A DNA stretch of 64,000 bases from Neorhizobium sp. JUb45 (GTDB lineage: Bacteria > Pseudomonadota > Alphaproteobacteria > Rhizobiales > Rhizobiaceae), in contig NZ_SLYW01000001.1 of assembly GCF_004343585.1 (NCBI RefSeq), positions 1,240,001 through 1,304,000 of the forward strand. Direction: 5' to 3'. The notes below the pieces were generated by a model that was not told the DNA's origin, ran no database searches, and was given only the letters and a program-made list of their open reading frames with translations. This document shows, piece after piece, positions 32,344 to 39,161 of this stretch. The position numbers and the translations under genes are program-made. Within the stretch, counting starts at the first letter, position 1. Each line of letters opens with the position of its first letter.

Positions 32344-33005
32344 AAAGCGACGACTACAAGCCCTCGGTCGATTCCTTCTTGAAGGAAGTCGCCGACCACA
32401 AGATGACCGGCCATGTCATTCACGGTGCTTATCGGCACATTACATTCAGCCGTCCCGGCTCTTCGGTCTACCGTTTTCATCTGACAACGTGGCCGGGTTA
32501 CCTCGCGATTTCGGGAGATATGGGAAGCTTCGTGTTCTCGCGGCTGCCAGACATGTTCGAATTTTTTCGCGATAAATGGATCAATCCCCAATATTGGGCG
32601 GAGAAGATCCAAGCGACCAACAAGCACGGCGGCCATCGAAAGTTCAGCTTTGATCGCCTCAAAGCGGCGGTAGAGGCCGACTTCAACAACTGGGACTTCG
32701 ATGATGAGGAGCAAAAGGCAGCTGCGTGGAAAGCGGTCACCGACGATCTGTTCGATGAAGCCGAAAGCAGCGACCTGCAGTTCGCCACCAGCACGGTCAT
32801 GGACTGGAAGTGCCCGGTAACCGGTCAGGAGTTCCGCGACTTCTGGGAGCACGATCTGGAGGATTACACCCACCATTATATCTGGTGCTGCAGAGCCATC
32901 CTTTGGGGAATCGAGCAGTTCGACGCGGCCACCGCTGAAAAGGAGAAGGCGCTGGTCGAGGCGGCACGGCTCGTTCGCGTGCCTGAATGGAAGGAGGCTG
33001 CGTGA
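32340..33005 (+). CDS. Phage protein of unknown function
   Basis: A 221-residue protein from ATG 32340 (ATGA overlap). It is rich in aromatic residues (YRHITFSRPGSSVYRFHLTTWPGYLAISGDMG; EHDLEDYTHHYIWCCRAILWGIEQF). Central charged part FNNWDFDDEEQKAAAWKAV. Similar proteins occur in many phages of Proteobacteria among nucleotide-metabolism genes, but I know no function. Sits in the tightly packed rightward operon. Confidence 0.65.
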   Translation: MKSDDYKPSVDSFLKEVADHKMTGHVIHGAYRHITFSRPGSSVYRFHLTTWPGYLAISGDMGSFVFSRLPDMFEFFRDKWINPQYWAEKIQATNKHGGHRKFSFDRLKAAVEADFNNWDFDDEEQKAAAWKAVTDDLFDEAESSDLQFATSTVMDWKCPVTGQEFRDFWEHDLEDYTHHYIWCCRAILWGIEQFDAATAEKEKALVEAARLVRVPEWKEAA

Positions 33006-33202
33006 TGGCGCTCACCCGACTGACACGAGAGCTTGCCGTCAACACGGACCATGTCGCCAGCGTTCACTGGGATCGCGGCTACGGCAGCACGCAACTCGTC
33101 ATCACAATGCAGGACGGCACGAAGCACTTCATCAAGGACAGCTCAGGCTACACCGGCGGCGATGATTGCTACGCAATCGAAAGGAAGCTGCTCGATGCGT
33201 GA
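33005..33202 (+). CDS. Small phage protein, unknown
   Basis: A 65-residue protein; ATG overlaps the previous stop (TGATG). Predicted beta-rich (LVITMQDGTKHFIKD) with the segment NTDHVASVHWDRGYGSTQ. It overlaps the next gene by 8 nt. No family recognised. Confidence 0.6.
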   Translation: MALTRLTRELAVNTDHVASVHWDRGYGSTQLVITMQDGTKHFIKDSSGYTGGDDCYAIERKLLDA

Positions 33203-33398
33203 GATACCAATCTCGGCTGCCAAGCGGATCGCTGATGACTACGGCTACGACCAAGTAGTCATCTACGCGCGCCGCTGCCACGATTCGCCGGAACCGCACG
33301 GCGAGCACCTGACTACCTACGGCAGGACTCGAGAGCACTGCGGCGTGGCGGCCCGCATGGCCGACGCTCTCAAGAAATTCATGGGGTGGAAGGCATGA
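33195..33398 (+). CDS. Small phage protein, unknown
   Basis: A 67-residue protein from ATG 33195. Pattern MREIPISAAKRIADDYGYDQVVIYARR and GEHLTTYGRTREHCGVAARMADALKKFMGW is common in phage genomes of Alphaproteobacteria as a short conserved protein. No function known. ATGA overlap with the next gene. Confidence 0.65.
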   Translation: MREIPISAAKRIADDYGYDQVVIYARRCHDSPEPHGEHLTTYGRTREHCGVAARMADALKKFMGWKA

Positions 33399-33676
33399 CA
33401 AGCACCATCAAACCCGGCGACGACATCGTCTGCATCGACGACGGCATCTACCAGGAGCAATATCTCGGCATCAAGGAAGGGCAGACCTACAAAGCCAGGT
33501 GGGTCGGCGCGGTCACCAGCTACATGAACGGCGACTACATCGGCGTTCGGCTGGAGGGCATCAACCGAGGCGTCTGCCCTCAATTCGGCGAGGAGGATCC
33601 GCCGTTCAACGTTCGCAGGTTCCGGCCGGTGGTGAAGCCAGGTACGCCAGCGAGAACACTTGAGGAGGCACTATGA
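33395..33676 (+). CDS. Small phage protein, SH3-like beta pattern
   Basis: A 93-residue protein. IKPGDDIVCIDDGIYQEQYLGIKEGQTYKARWVG is the pattern of short beta-barrel (SH3-like) proteins, with GVRLEGINRGVCP later. This kind of protein is frequent in phage accessory operons and its role is unknown. ATG 33395 overlaps the previous stop; 4-nt overlap with the MazZ-like gene. Confidence 0.65.
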   Translation: MTSTIKPGDDIVCIDDGIYQEQYLGIKEGQTYKARWVGAVTSYMNGDYIGVRLEGINRGVCPQFGEEDPPFNVRRFRPVVKPGTPARTLEEAL

Positions 33677-34143
33677 CCATTGAATCAAAAGACACCGGCT
33701 GCCTTGCCGCTATCCCAACGGAACTGCGTGCGCTCGGCTCAGCAATCGGCATCACGGCCGCCAACGACAACCCGGCCCACCTCCCATCCACCAACCCAAA
33801 GCGCGCGTTCGGCGTCCGTAAGCCGTCGGCGCAATTTATCCCACCGGTGGCCATTATTGAGGAGAGCGCAGTCATGGCGCTCGGAGCGGCGAAATACGGT
33901 GCGTTCAACTGGCAGGATGATCCGGTCGACGCCACCACGTACTATAGCGCGGCGATTCGCCATTTGCTGCAGTGGTTCTCAGGTGAGGACCGGGATACTG
34001 AAAGCGGCGCCTCGCACCTTGCTCACGTCAGGGCATGTATGGGCATCCTGCTCGACGCGCAGGGTGCCGGCACTTTGATCGACGATAGGCCGAACTGCGC
34101 GTCGGCCGGCGATGCGATTGAGAGATTGAAGAAGGCGGTGTAG
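33673..34143 (+). CDS. DUF5664 / MazZ-like dATP/dGTP diphosphohydrolase
   Basis: A 156-residue protein. The domain (dGTP_diPhyd_N / MazZ type) is recognised by PVAIIEESAVMALGAAKYGAFNWQDD, TTYYSAAIRHLLQWFSGEDRDTESGASHLAHVRACMGILLDA, with its Y-x-x-A-x-x-R-H and H-x-x-H-type helix. In cyanophage S-2L, MazZ hydrolyses dATP and dGTP for Z-genome synthesis; most phages with the domain have ordinary DNA. No PurZ-like gene is in the window. N-terminus holds an AANDN motif. Confidence 0.78.
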   Translation: MTIESKDTGCLAAIPTELRALGSAIGITAANDNPAHLPSTNPKRAFGVRKPSAQFIPPVAIIEESAVMALGAAKYGAFNWQDDPVDATTYYSAAIRHLLQWFSGEDRDTESGASHLAHVRACMGILLDAQGAGTLIDDRPNCASAGDAIERLKKAV

Positions 34144-34160
34144 CCTTAACCAACGACAAG

Positions 34161-34185
34161 GGTGACGCCTATTCATGGCGTCACC
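34161..34185. other. Perfect hairpin upstream of the SIR2 gene
   Basis: ggtgacgcc tattcat ggcgtcacc, a 9-bp perfect inverted repeat. No T-run follows on either strand. It lies between the phage operon and the SIR2 gene and could be an operator or an insulating structure. Confidence 0.5.
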
Positions 34186-34191
34186 AGCACG

Positions 34192-34219
34192 TTGCGAGCG
34201 ACGAAAGATTGTGCATTAT
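34192..34219 (+). promoter_or_regulatory. Candidate promoter of the SIR2 gene
   Basis: TTGCGA (34192-34197), 16-nt spacer, CATTAT (34214-34219), then 23 nt to the GTG. It would give the defence gene its own expression in the lysogen. Weak match, so uncertain. Confidence 0.35.
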
Positions 34220-34242
34220 CCTCCCATCGTCAGGAGGTTCAA

Positions 34243-35541
34243 GTGAGTGCATATTTCGAGATAGCTTACGCCGCTGCCGCTAACCGGTTGTGCCTCTTTA
34301 CAGGCACAGGCTTCTCTAAGGCGCTAAGCGCAAATGCGGCTCCGGGCTGGCAGGAGCTACTCGAGCAGGTCTGCGATGCGAAGTTTAAGAGCGCGGACAT
34401 TAAGAATGCCCTTTTCCCGAAGGGTGCGAGTAATCCGCTTCAGCTCGACGAGGCAGCACAAGTTCTCCAGCTCGAGCTCAATAAGCAGGGGGTCAACCTG
34501 CATGAAGAGGTTGCTGCCATTATTCGAGCGATCAAGCTTGGTGGAGCTTACCCCGAAACCGAGAAGTTTCTGAAAGAGCGCTCGCTGCGGATAGTCACTA
34601 CGAATTACGATAAGCTAGCTGAGGAAGTCGCAGCAACAGACTGCTTGTCGCTCTCTCCAGGCCGGCCTGTACCGCGTTCAACAAGTCGCGTGAAGGTTTA
34701 TCATGTGCATGGCTCCGTTGATGTTCCGGGACGCATGGTCGTAACTGCTGACGACTACTTCAACTTCATGCATTCCGAGTCATACTTTTCGCGGAAGCTG
34801 AGCACCGTCTTGCACGAGAACACCGTGGTCATCCTAGGTTATTCCCTTGGCGACACCAATCTGAAATCGATACTGAACGACTATCGCGGGTTCGTAAGAA
34901 CCCATGCCGTGAGTAACAGCATTTTTCTCGTGTCACGAAAGCCCGTAGATCGCCGGATCGCCGACTATTACTCCAATTGCTATGGGATCCGCGTCATAGA
35001 TAACACGGAAGTGGAGGAGTTCTTCGGCGCAATTAACGGGCAGCTGGAAGAAGCCGTACAGGTTAGCAAGACGATAGAGGTTATCAAACGGGTCTTATAC
35101 GAAGGTAGGGTTTTCAAGGAAAAGTACATCAAGATCGAGTCCTCGTTTTACGAGATCGTTTCTGCCATAGGAGCAGTGGGAGAAAGTCTGGAGGCCGAAA
35201 GAGTTGTCAAAACTTTCGCAGATATTATCGCGAAGAAGATGAAGGCTTGCGGAGAGAGCGGCGCATGGTCGCAGTATGAGCAACTGGCGTCGTGGCTGAC
35301 CTACCTTGGCAGCTTGATTGACGTACGCGGTACCGCTGTGGAGACTACATTCCTAGATGCAGTAAAATTTTCGATGGAAAAAATGAGTCGACGCCAAGCA
35401 TACGGCTACTCGTGGCGAGCCTTCAGTGTCTGGGACTCCAGATGGAGCAACGTAACTGCCGACAATCGGTCTCTGATAACTACTTACATCAAGAAAAAAT
35501 CGAGCGACCCCGACGCGCTTCACATTGTCGCTAGGGGATGA
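34243..35541 (+). CDS. SIR2-domain protein, candidate anti-phage NADase
   Basis: A 432-residue protein with SD caggagg and GTG start. The SIR2 fold is visible in residues 15-240: nucleotide loop GTGFSKA (21-27), TTNYDKL (Asn121, Asp123), YHVHGS (His156) and ILGYSLGDTNL (197-207). Asn121 and His156 are the catalytic residues by analogy with defence sirtuins such as ThsA. The C-terminal 190 residues are helical and unlike SLOG or other sensors I know. SIR2 defence proteins deplete NAD+ upon infection. It stands alone at the prophage end with lower GC than its neighbours, as expected for cargo. Confidence 0.85.
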   Translation: MSAYFEIAYAAAANRLCLFTGTGFSKALSANAAPGWQELLEQVCDAKFKSADIKNALFPKGASNPLQLDEAAQVLQLELNKQGVNLHEEVAAIIRAIKLGGAYPETEKFLKERSLRIVTTNYDKLAEEVAATDCLSLSPGRPVPRSTSRVKVYHVHGSVDVPGRMVVTADDYFNFMHSESYFSRKLSTVLHENTVVILGYSLGDTNLKSILNDYRGFVRTHAVSNSIFLVSRKPVDRRIADYYSNCYGIRVIDNTEVEEFFGAINGQLEEAVQVSKTIEVIKRVLYEGRVFKEKYIKIESSFYEIVSAIGAVGESLEAERVVKTFADIIAKKMKACGESGAWSQYEQLASWLTYLGSLIDVRGTAVETTFLDAVKFSMEKMSRRQAYGYSWRAFSVWDSRWSNVTADNRSLITTYIKKKSSDPDALHIVARG

Positions 35542-35667
35542 GGGCACATCTTCGGAGACCATGTGTGTGAGCGCGGATGCGGAGATGAAGACCTGGTCAT
35601 CGCGAAAGACAATGACCCAGATGCCCTGTTCGGCAAGGTCGACGGGGCGCTGCGTCGGTATGGATAA
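35542..35667 (+). pseudogene. Possible C-terminal remnant of a phage gene
   Basis: A 41-codon open stretch, in frame with the SIR2 gene after its stop, ends with EDLVIAKDNDPDALFGKVDGALRRYG, which reads like a real C-terminus and precedes a terminator. A GTG at 35563 could start a 34-residue peptide. It may be what is left of a gene replaced by the SIR2 insertion. Evidence is limited to codon-like character. Confidence 0.25.
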
Positions 35668-35674
35668 ATAGGGA

Positions 35675-35699
35675 GGGGCGGTCTTCGGGCCGCCCTTTT
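35675..35699. terminator. Intrinsic terminator
   Basis: gggcgg tcttcggg ccgccc followed by tttt. Ends the rightward SIR2 transcript and, from the other side, sits just after the stop of the leftward gene at 35706. Confidence 0.7.
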
Positions 35700-35705
35700 G
35701 CTATT

Positions 35706-35930
35706 TCAGCTCAGCGCCCCTCCAGCCACCACCCGATAAGGCCGGCCATGCGCCCGCCCCATGACCCACAGATCGTAGGTCTCGCGCCCCTTGGCGCTCC
35801 GGCGTCGATCCAACACGATCGCCGATAGCTCGCCGCATTTGACGGCTGAGCCGATTCGAAACTTCCAAGAAGCCTGATAAACTCGCCGTGGTCTGGACGG
35901 CGTTTCTGCGTATGCGACTGCTACTGACAT
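35706..35930 (-). CDS. Small basic protein at prophage end, unknown
   Basis: A 74-residue protein. KFRIGSAVKCGELSAIVLDRRRSAKGRETYDLWVMG forms a conserved-looking short beta-domain seen in small proteins of rhizobial prophages. The start is uncertain; ATG 35930 is the first. It is convergent with the SIR2 gene and faces the terminator at 35675. Function unknown. Confidence 0.5.
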   Translation of the reverse strand: MSVAVAYAETPSRPRRVYQASWKFRIGSAVKCGELSAIVLDRRRSAKGRETYDLWVMGRAHGRPYRVVAGGALS

Positions 35931-36386
35931 GTGATCAAGCCTGCCTTAGCGTCTCGGTGGGCGGCACCGAAGCCGGGGGTTGAACACGCGCTTCACAGAC
36001 GCGCCGACGCACTTTTAGCCGAAGCCTGGACATGGCACATCGCCCCCGGCAAAAAGCCTTGGCGAATGCGTCCAGCCGCTAAGCTGCGCATAGGTTCGGC
36101 AAACCGTTGATCGGTTGGCCTATGTGAAGTCAGGGTGTTCAAGCCCATCGCCGTTATAAGCGAATTAGTTAACGCTGCAATATATGAATTTGAGGGGGTG
36201 GGTTGTGAGGGTGGCGAGGGCTCCACCAAAGTTATCTTGCGCATCCAAAATTTGCGCCTTACTATACGGAAAATACAGTCAAGTCGTACGAATGTCAGTT
36301 TGCAAACGAACGATAAGGCATTGAATTTTGGTAGAGCGTTTTGGAAGTAGTTTGCAACTACCTAATCAAAATCATTACTTAAAATC
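35931..36386. other. Gene-free, AT-rich prophage end
   Basis: No convincing gene is seen. From about 36130 the sequence is clearly richer in A/T than both sides. GTTTGCAA occurs at 36298 and 36350, each within a palindrome (gtttgcaaac at 36298-36307; gtagtt tgc aactac at 36347-36361), close to the tRNA fragment. Such repeats could be integrase/excisionase arm or core sites. A hairpin cataggt...cctatg is at 36089-36124. Confidence 0.5.
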
Positions 36387-36435
36387 CTGACTTTTAATCA
36401 GTAGGTCCAGGGTTCGAACCCCTGCGCTCTCACCA
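36387..36435 (+). other. Prophage attachment site: 3' fragment of tRNA-Lys(UUU)
   Basis: ctgaCTTTTAAtcag is an anticodon arm with UUU, followed by the variable loop, T-arm cagggTTCGAACccctg, the 3' acceptor strand cgctctc, A and CCA. The 5' half of a tRNA is missing; instead prophage DNA precedes it. This is what remains at one end when a phage integrates into a tRNA gene and restores the full gene at the other end. The intact gene should lie at the left end, outside the window. Confidence 0.85.
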
Positions 36436-36623
36436 CCTTACCGGTTTCCGATTTCGATCATGCGACATTTCCAAGTCGCATGGAAGTCGGAAATATTGGG
36501 TGGTTTCCTTCCCTCATTTCACAAATGTCCTCAAAGCCTCTTGCCGATATGCGGAACACAAGCCGCGCAAGAATCGTTGATTGTCGCCGCCGAATTTCCC
36601 GGCCTGTAACGAGGAGACCATCC

Positions 36624-37088
36624 ATGAGCATTTTCAGCAAGATCAAGAACGCCATCTGGGGACATCCGGCCGCCGCAGCGACCCCATCGGCATCCGCGAC
36701 AGCAGCGGCTTCGCCGGAACCGGCCGTGACCAGTGCCGCGCCCGTTGGTGGCACGGCGCCGGTCGCGCCTGCGACCTCGGGCACTTCTGCCGCGTCTTCG
36801 CCGGCGAGCACGGCTGCCGCCTCGAGTCAGCCGGTCGATATTGCGCCGATCCTCGAAGCGGCCGTCAAGAGCAGCGGGCAGAAGCTCGATTGGAAACGTT
36901 CGATCGTCGATCTGATGAAGGCGCTGGGCATGGATGCGAGCCTCGCAGAGCGAAAGGAACTGGCAGATGAACTGGGTTATACCGGCGAAAAGAACGGTTC
37001 TGCAGAAATGAACACCTGGCTTCACAAGGCGCTGCTCAAGAAGCTGGCGGAAAACGGCGGCAAGGTCCCGGCTGATCTGCTGGACTGA
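36624..37088 (+). CDS. DUF3597 domain-containing protein
   Basis: A 154-residue protein with SD aggag. FSKIKNAIWG at the N-terminus, an Ala/Ser/Pro-rich linker (residues 15-75), then the DUF3597 domain: VDIAPILEAAVKSSGQKLDWKRSIVDLMKALGMDASLAERKELADELGY, ending KLAENGGKVPADLLD. The family is common in rhizobia and has a helical fold of unknown function. First gene of the chromosome after the prophage, with own terminator. Confidence 0.9.
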   Translation: MSIFSKIKNAIWGHPAAAATPSASATAAASPEPAVTSAAPVGGTAPVAPATSGTSAASSPASTAAASSQPVDIAPILEAAVKSSGQKLDWKRSIVDLMKALGMDASLAERKELADELGYTGEKNGSAEMNTWLHKALLKKLAENGGKVPADLLD

Positions 37089-37117
37089 ATTCCGAGCAAT
37101 CGATGAATCTTGTCGTG

Positions 37118-37144
37118 AGCCCGCCGCGTGCGGGCTTTTCGCTT
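37118..37144 (+). terminator. Terminator after DUF3597 gene
   Basis: agcccgc cgcgt gcgggct followed by tttcgcttt, 30 nt after the stop. Confidence 0.75.
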
Positions 37145-37238
37145 TGTAGGAGGTCACAGCACGACTGGCATTCGTCAACACGCGCCATCCTGCCGCATTC
37201 CCGCGGCATCTCCCGTCGCCTATCCCTTGCGCCGTCAA

Positions 37239-37314
37239 GGGGCCGTAGCTCAGCCGGGAGAGCGCCGCAATCGCACTGCGGAGGTCGGCGGTTCGATCCC
37301 GCTCGGCTCCACCA
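37239..37314 (+). tRNA. tRNA-Ala (anticodon CGC)
   Basis: All parts are visible: acceptor ggggccg / cggctcc with encoded CCA, D-arm tagctcagccgggagagc, anticodon arm ccgca-atCGCac-tgcgg (anticodon CGC), variable loop, and T-arm with ggTTCGAtccc. 76 nt long. It is intact and is not the prophage target, since the fragment at 36387 belongs to another tRNA. Confidence 0.95.
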
Positions 37315-37439
37315 GATTTTCCAGTGCGCCGGTTTTCCAGCTCTGATTTTGCCATGCGAACCGATGCGCCGGAAAAGGTGATTGGCAGGCATGTGTCTGC
37401 GGGTCTAGGAGAGATGCGCATCCGCTGGTCTGGAGTGTT

Positions 37440-38201
37440 TTGTTGTCGATTGCCGAAATCTCATTGCTGAGCGCCTTGTTCGCGGGAGCCCTGTCCTTCC
37501 TGTCGCCCTGCGTATTGCCGCTGGTGCCGCCTTATCTCTGTTACATGGCCGGTGTGTCGGTCGATCAGTTCCGTGGCGGCAAGGCCGATGGGCCGGTCGT
37601 GGTCAGTGCGCAAACCAAGCGGGCGATCCTTTTTTCGGCCTTCTGCTTCACGCTCGGTTTTGCCACAGTGTTTGTGGCGCTCGGCGCCGGTGCCTCGTCG
37701 ATCGGCGTTCTGCTGCGCCAGCATCTCGATATCCTGTCGAAGATCGGCGGCATCATCATCATCATCATGGGCCTGAATTTTCTAGGCCTTTTCCGCATCG
37801 GCATGCTGGCCCGCGAGGCGCGGTTCCAAAGCGGCGGCAAACCGGCGACGCTGTCGGGTGCCTATGTGATGGGGCTTGCCTTTGCGTTTGGCTGGACACC
37901 GTGTATTGGCCCGGTGCTCGGCGCCATTCTCGGCGTTGCCGCATCGCGCGATACGGTCGGCGAGGGCGCCATGCTGCTTTCCGTCTATTCGCTCGGTCTC
38001 GCCGTACCTTTCTGGATCGCGGCGGGTTTTTCAGGCGCGTTCATGCGGTTCTTGGGTCGTTTCCGCCGCCATCTCGGCATGGTGGAAAAGCTGATGGGTG
38101 GGCTCCTGGTGGTGACGGGTATCGCCTTCCTGTTTGGCTTCATCAGTTCGATGGCGTTCTGGTTCCAGCAGACCTTTCCGATCCTCAGCCAGATCGGTTG
38201 A
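37440..38201 (+). CDS. ccdA: Cytochrome c biogenesis protein CcdA
   Basis: A 253-residue inner-membrane protein. CcdA carries reducing power from cytosolic thioredoxin to periplasmic thiol proteins for haem ligation. The pair of membrane cysteines is seen at Cys24 (FLSPCVLPLVPPY) and Cys155 (GWTPCIGPVLG). Six hydrophobic segments are spread along the chain. Start is TTG at 37440 (or TTG 37443); no ATG fits. It is 9 nt before the transporter gene, probably one operon. Confidence 0.9.
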   Translation: MLSIAEISLLSALFAGALSFLSPCVLPLVPPYLCYMAGVSVDQFRGGKADGPVVVSAQTKRAILFSAFCFTLGFATVFVALGAGASSIGVLLRQHLDILSKIGGIIIIIMGLNFLGLFRIGMLAREARFQSGGKPATLSGAYVMGLAFAFGWTPCIGPVLGAILGVAASRDTVGEGAMLLSVYSLGLAVPFWIAAGFSGAFMRFLGRFRRHLGMVEKLMGGLLVVTGIAFLFGFISSMAFWFQQTFPILSQIG

Positions 38202-38210
38202 GGGCACGCC

Positions 38211-39161
38211 ATGCTGGCCATCATCACGCTGCTTCTGCCGTTCTTCGGGCTGATCGTGATCGGCTATATTGCAGCGCGGGCGGTGAAACAGCCGGCCGAG
38301 GCGCTCGGTTACATGAACGTCTTCATCGTTTACGCGGCGCTGCCGGCTTTGTTCTTCAAACTGGTGGCGGCAACACCCTTTCATGATCTGACGCGGATAG
38401 ACTTCATCGCCAGCGATATCGGCGCCACCTATCTGCTGTTTGCCGTGCTTTTTGCGATCGGCTTGCTGGTGCGGCGCGCGACGTTCGGCGACAGCACCAT
38501 TCAGGCCTTTGGCGGTTCCTATGGCAATATCGGATATATGGGGCCGGGGCTTGCGTTGATCGCTTTCGGCGAGGCGGCTGCCGTGCCGGTGGCGCTGATC
38601 GTCTGCCTGGAAAACGCCATGCATTTTATCGTCGCGCCGGCCATGATGGCGCTGGCGGGTGGTGACCGGCGCAAACGTGGGGAGGTGGCGATCGGCGTGG
38701 TGCGCAGCGTCATGCTGCACCCGTTCATCCTGTCGACGATTGCCGGCTTTCTGGTGGCCGGTTTCGAATGGCCGATACCTGCGGCGGCCTCACGTCTTGT
38801 CGATATGCTGGCGCAGGCAGCGGCGCCTTGCGCACTGTTTGCCATGGGCGCGACACTGGCGCTGCGGCCGATCCGCCGCGTGCCGGTGGAGATCGGTTAT
38901 CTCGCGATGGCCAAACTGATCGTGCACCCGCTGCTGGTCTATGGCGTGCTGACGGCGGTCGGTGGTTTCGAGCCTGTCTGGGTGCATGCGGCGATGCTGC
39001 TGGCCGCCCTGCCGACGGCGACCAACGTGTTTGTCATCAGCCAGCATTACGGCCTGTGGCAGGAGAGGGCGTCCGCCACCATTCTCATCACCACGCTGCT
39101 TTCGGTGGTGACGCTGCCGCTTTTCCTCTACCTGATCGAGTTAGGCCTGTTTCCGGTGTGA
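38211..39161 (+). CDS. AEC-family (auxin efflux carrier-like) transporter
   Basis: A 316-residue protein with about ten membrane segments, the normal size for bacterial AEC permeases, which export small organic acids or similar compounds. Features: LLPFFGLIVIGYIAAR, MNVFIVYAALPALFFKLVA, GGSYGNIGYMGPGLAL (the conserved G-x-x-N-x-G), and AALPTATNVFVISQHYG near the end. Substrate unknown. Its 3' end overlaps the ubiH-type gene tail-to-tail by 21 nt. Confidence 0.9.
   Translation: MLAIITLLLPFFGLIVIGYIAARAVKQPAEALGYMNVFIVYAALPALFFKLVAATPFHDLTRIDFIASDIGATYLLFAVLFAIGLLVRRATFGDSTIQAFGGSYGNIGYMGPGLALIAFGEAAAVPVALIVCLENAMHFIVAPAMMALAGGDRRKRGEVAIGVVRSVMLHPFILSTIAGFLVAGFEWPIPAAASRLVDMLAQAAAPCALFAMGATLALRPIRRVPVEIGYLAMAKLIVHPLLVYGVLTAVGGFEPVWVHAAMLLAALPTATNVFVISQHYGLWQERASATILITTLLSVVTLPLFLYLIELGLFPV

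Larger units (their letters stand above)
1..36435. mobile_element. Prophage, right-hand part (contractile, P2-like tail)
   Basis: A continuous run of phage head, tail, lysis and accessory genes ends at a tRNA-Lys 3' fragment at 36387-36435. Morphogenesis and lysis genes all read rightward, mostly with 1-4 nt overlaps. The head is a mixture (lambda-type portal, gpA-type terminase, U35 protease) and the tail is P2-like (sheath, tube, gpE/E', tape measure, gpU, gpX, gpD, gpV, gp25, gpJ, gpI). No integrase, repressor or small terminase is visible, so the left end must lie before position 1. No broken morphogenesis gene is seen, so the element may be intact. Confidence 0.95.

Noticed and set aside
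30990..34143. Z-genome (2-aminoadenine) phage system
   Set aside because: MazZ-like and HD genes are present, but no PurZ or DpoZ is in the window, and these domains also occur in ordinary phages. Not claimed.
34243..35541. Thoeris system
   Set aside because: The SIR2 core resembles ThsA, but there is no TIR-domain ThsB next to it and no SLOG domain can be seen in the C-terminal half.
36135..36350. 71-codon frame near the prophage end
   Set aside because: No Shine-Dalgarno, AT-rich, no protein-like pattern, and it covers the palindromes next to the attachment site.
36331..36435. Complete tRNA-Lys gene
   Set aside because: ggtagagcg at 36331 looks like part of a D-arm, but the acceptor 5' strand is absent and about 50 nt of unrelated sequence separate it from the anticodon arm.
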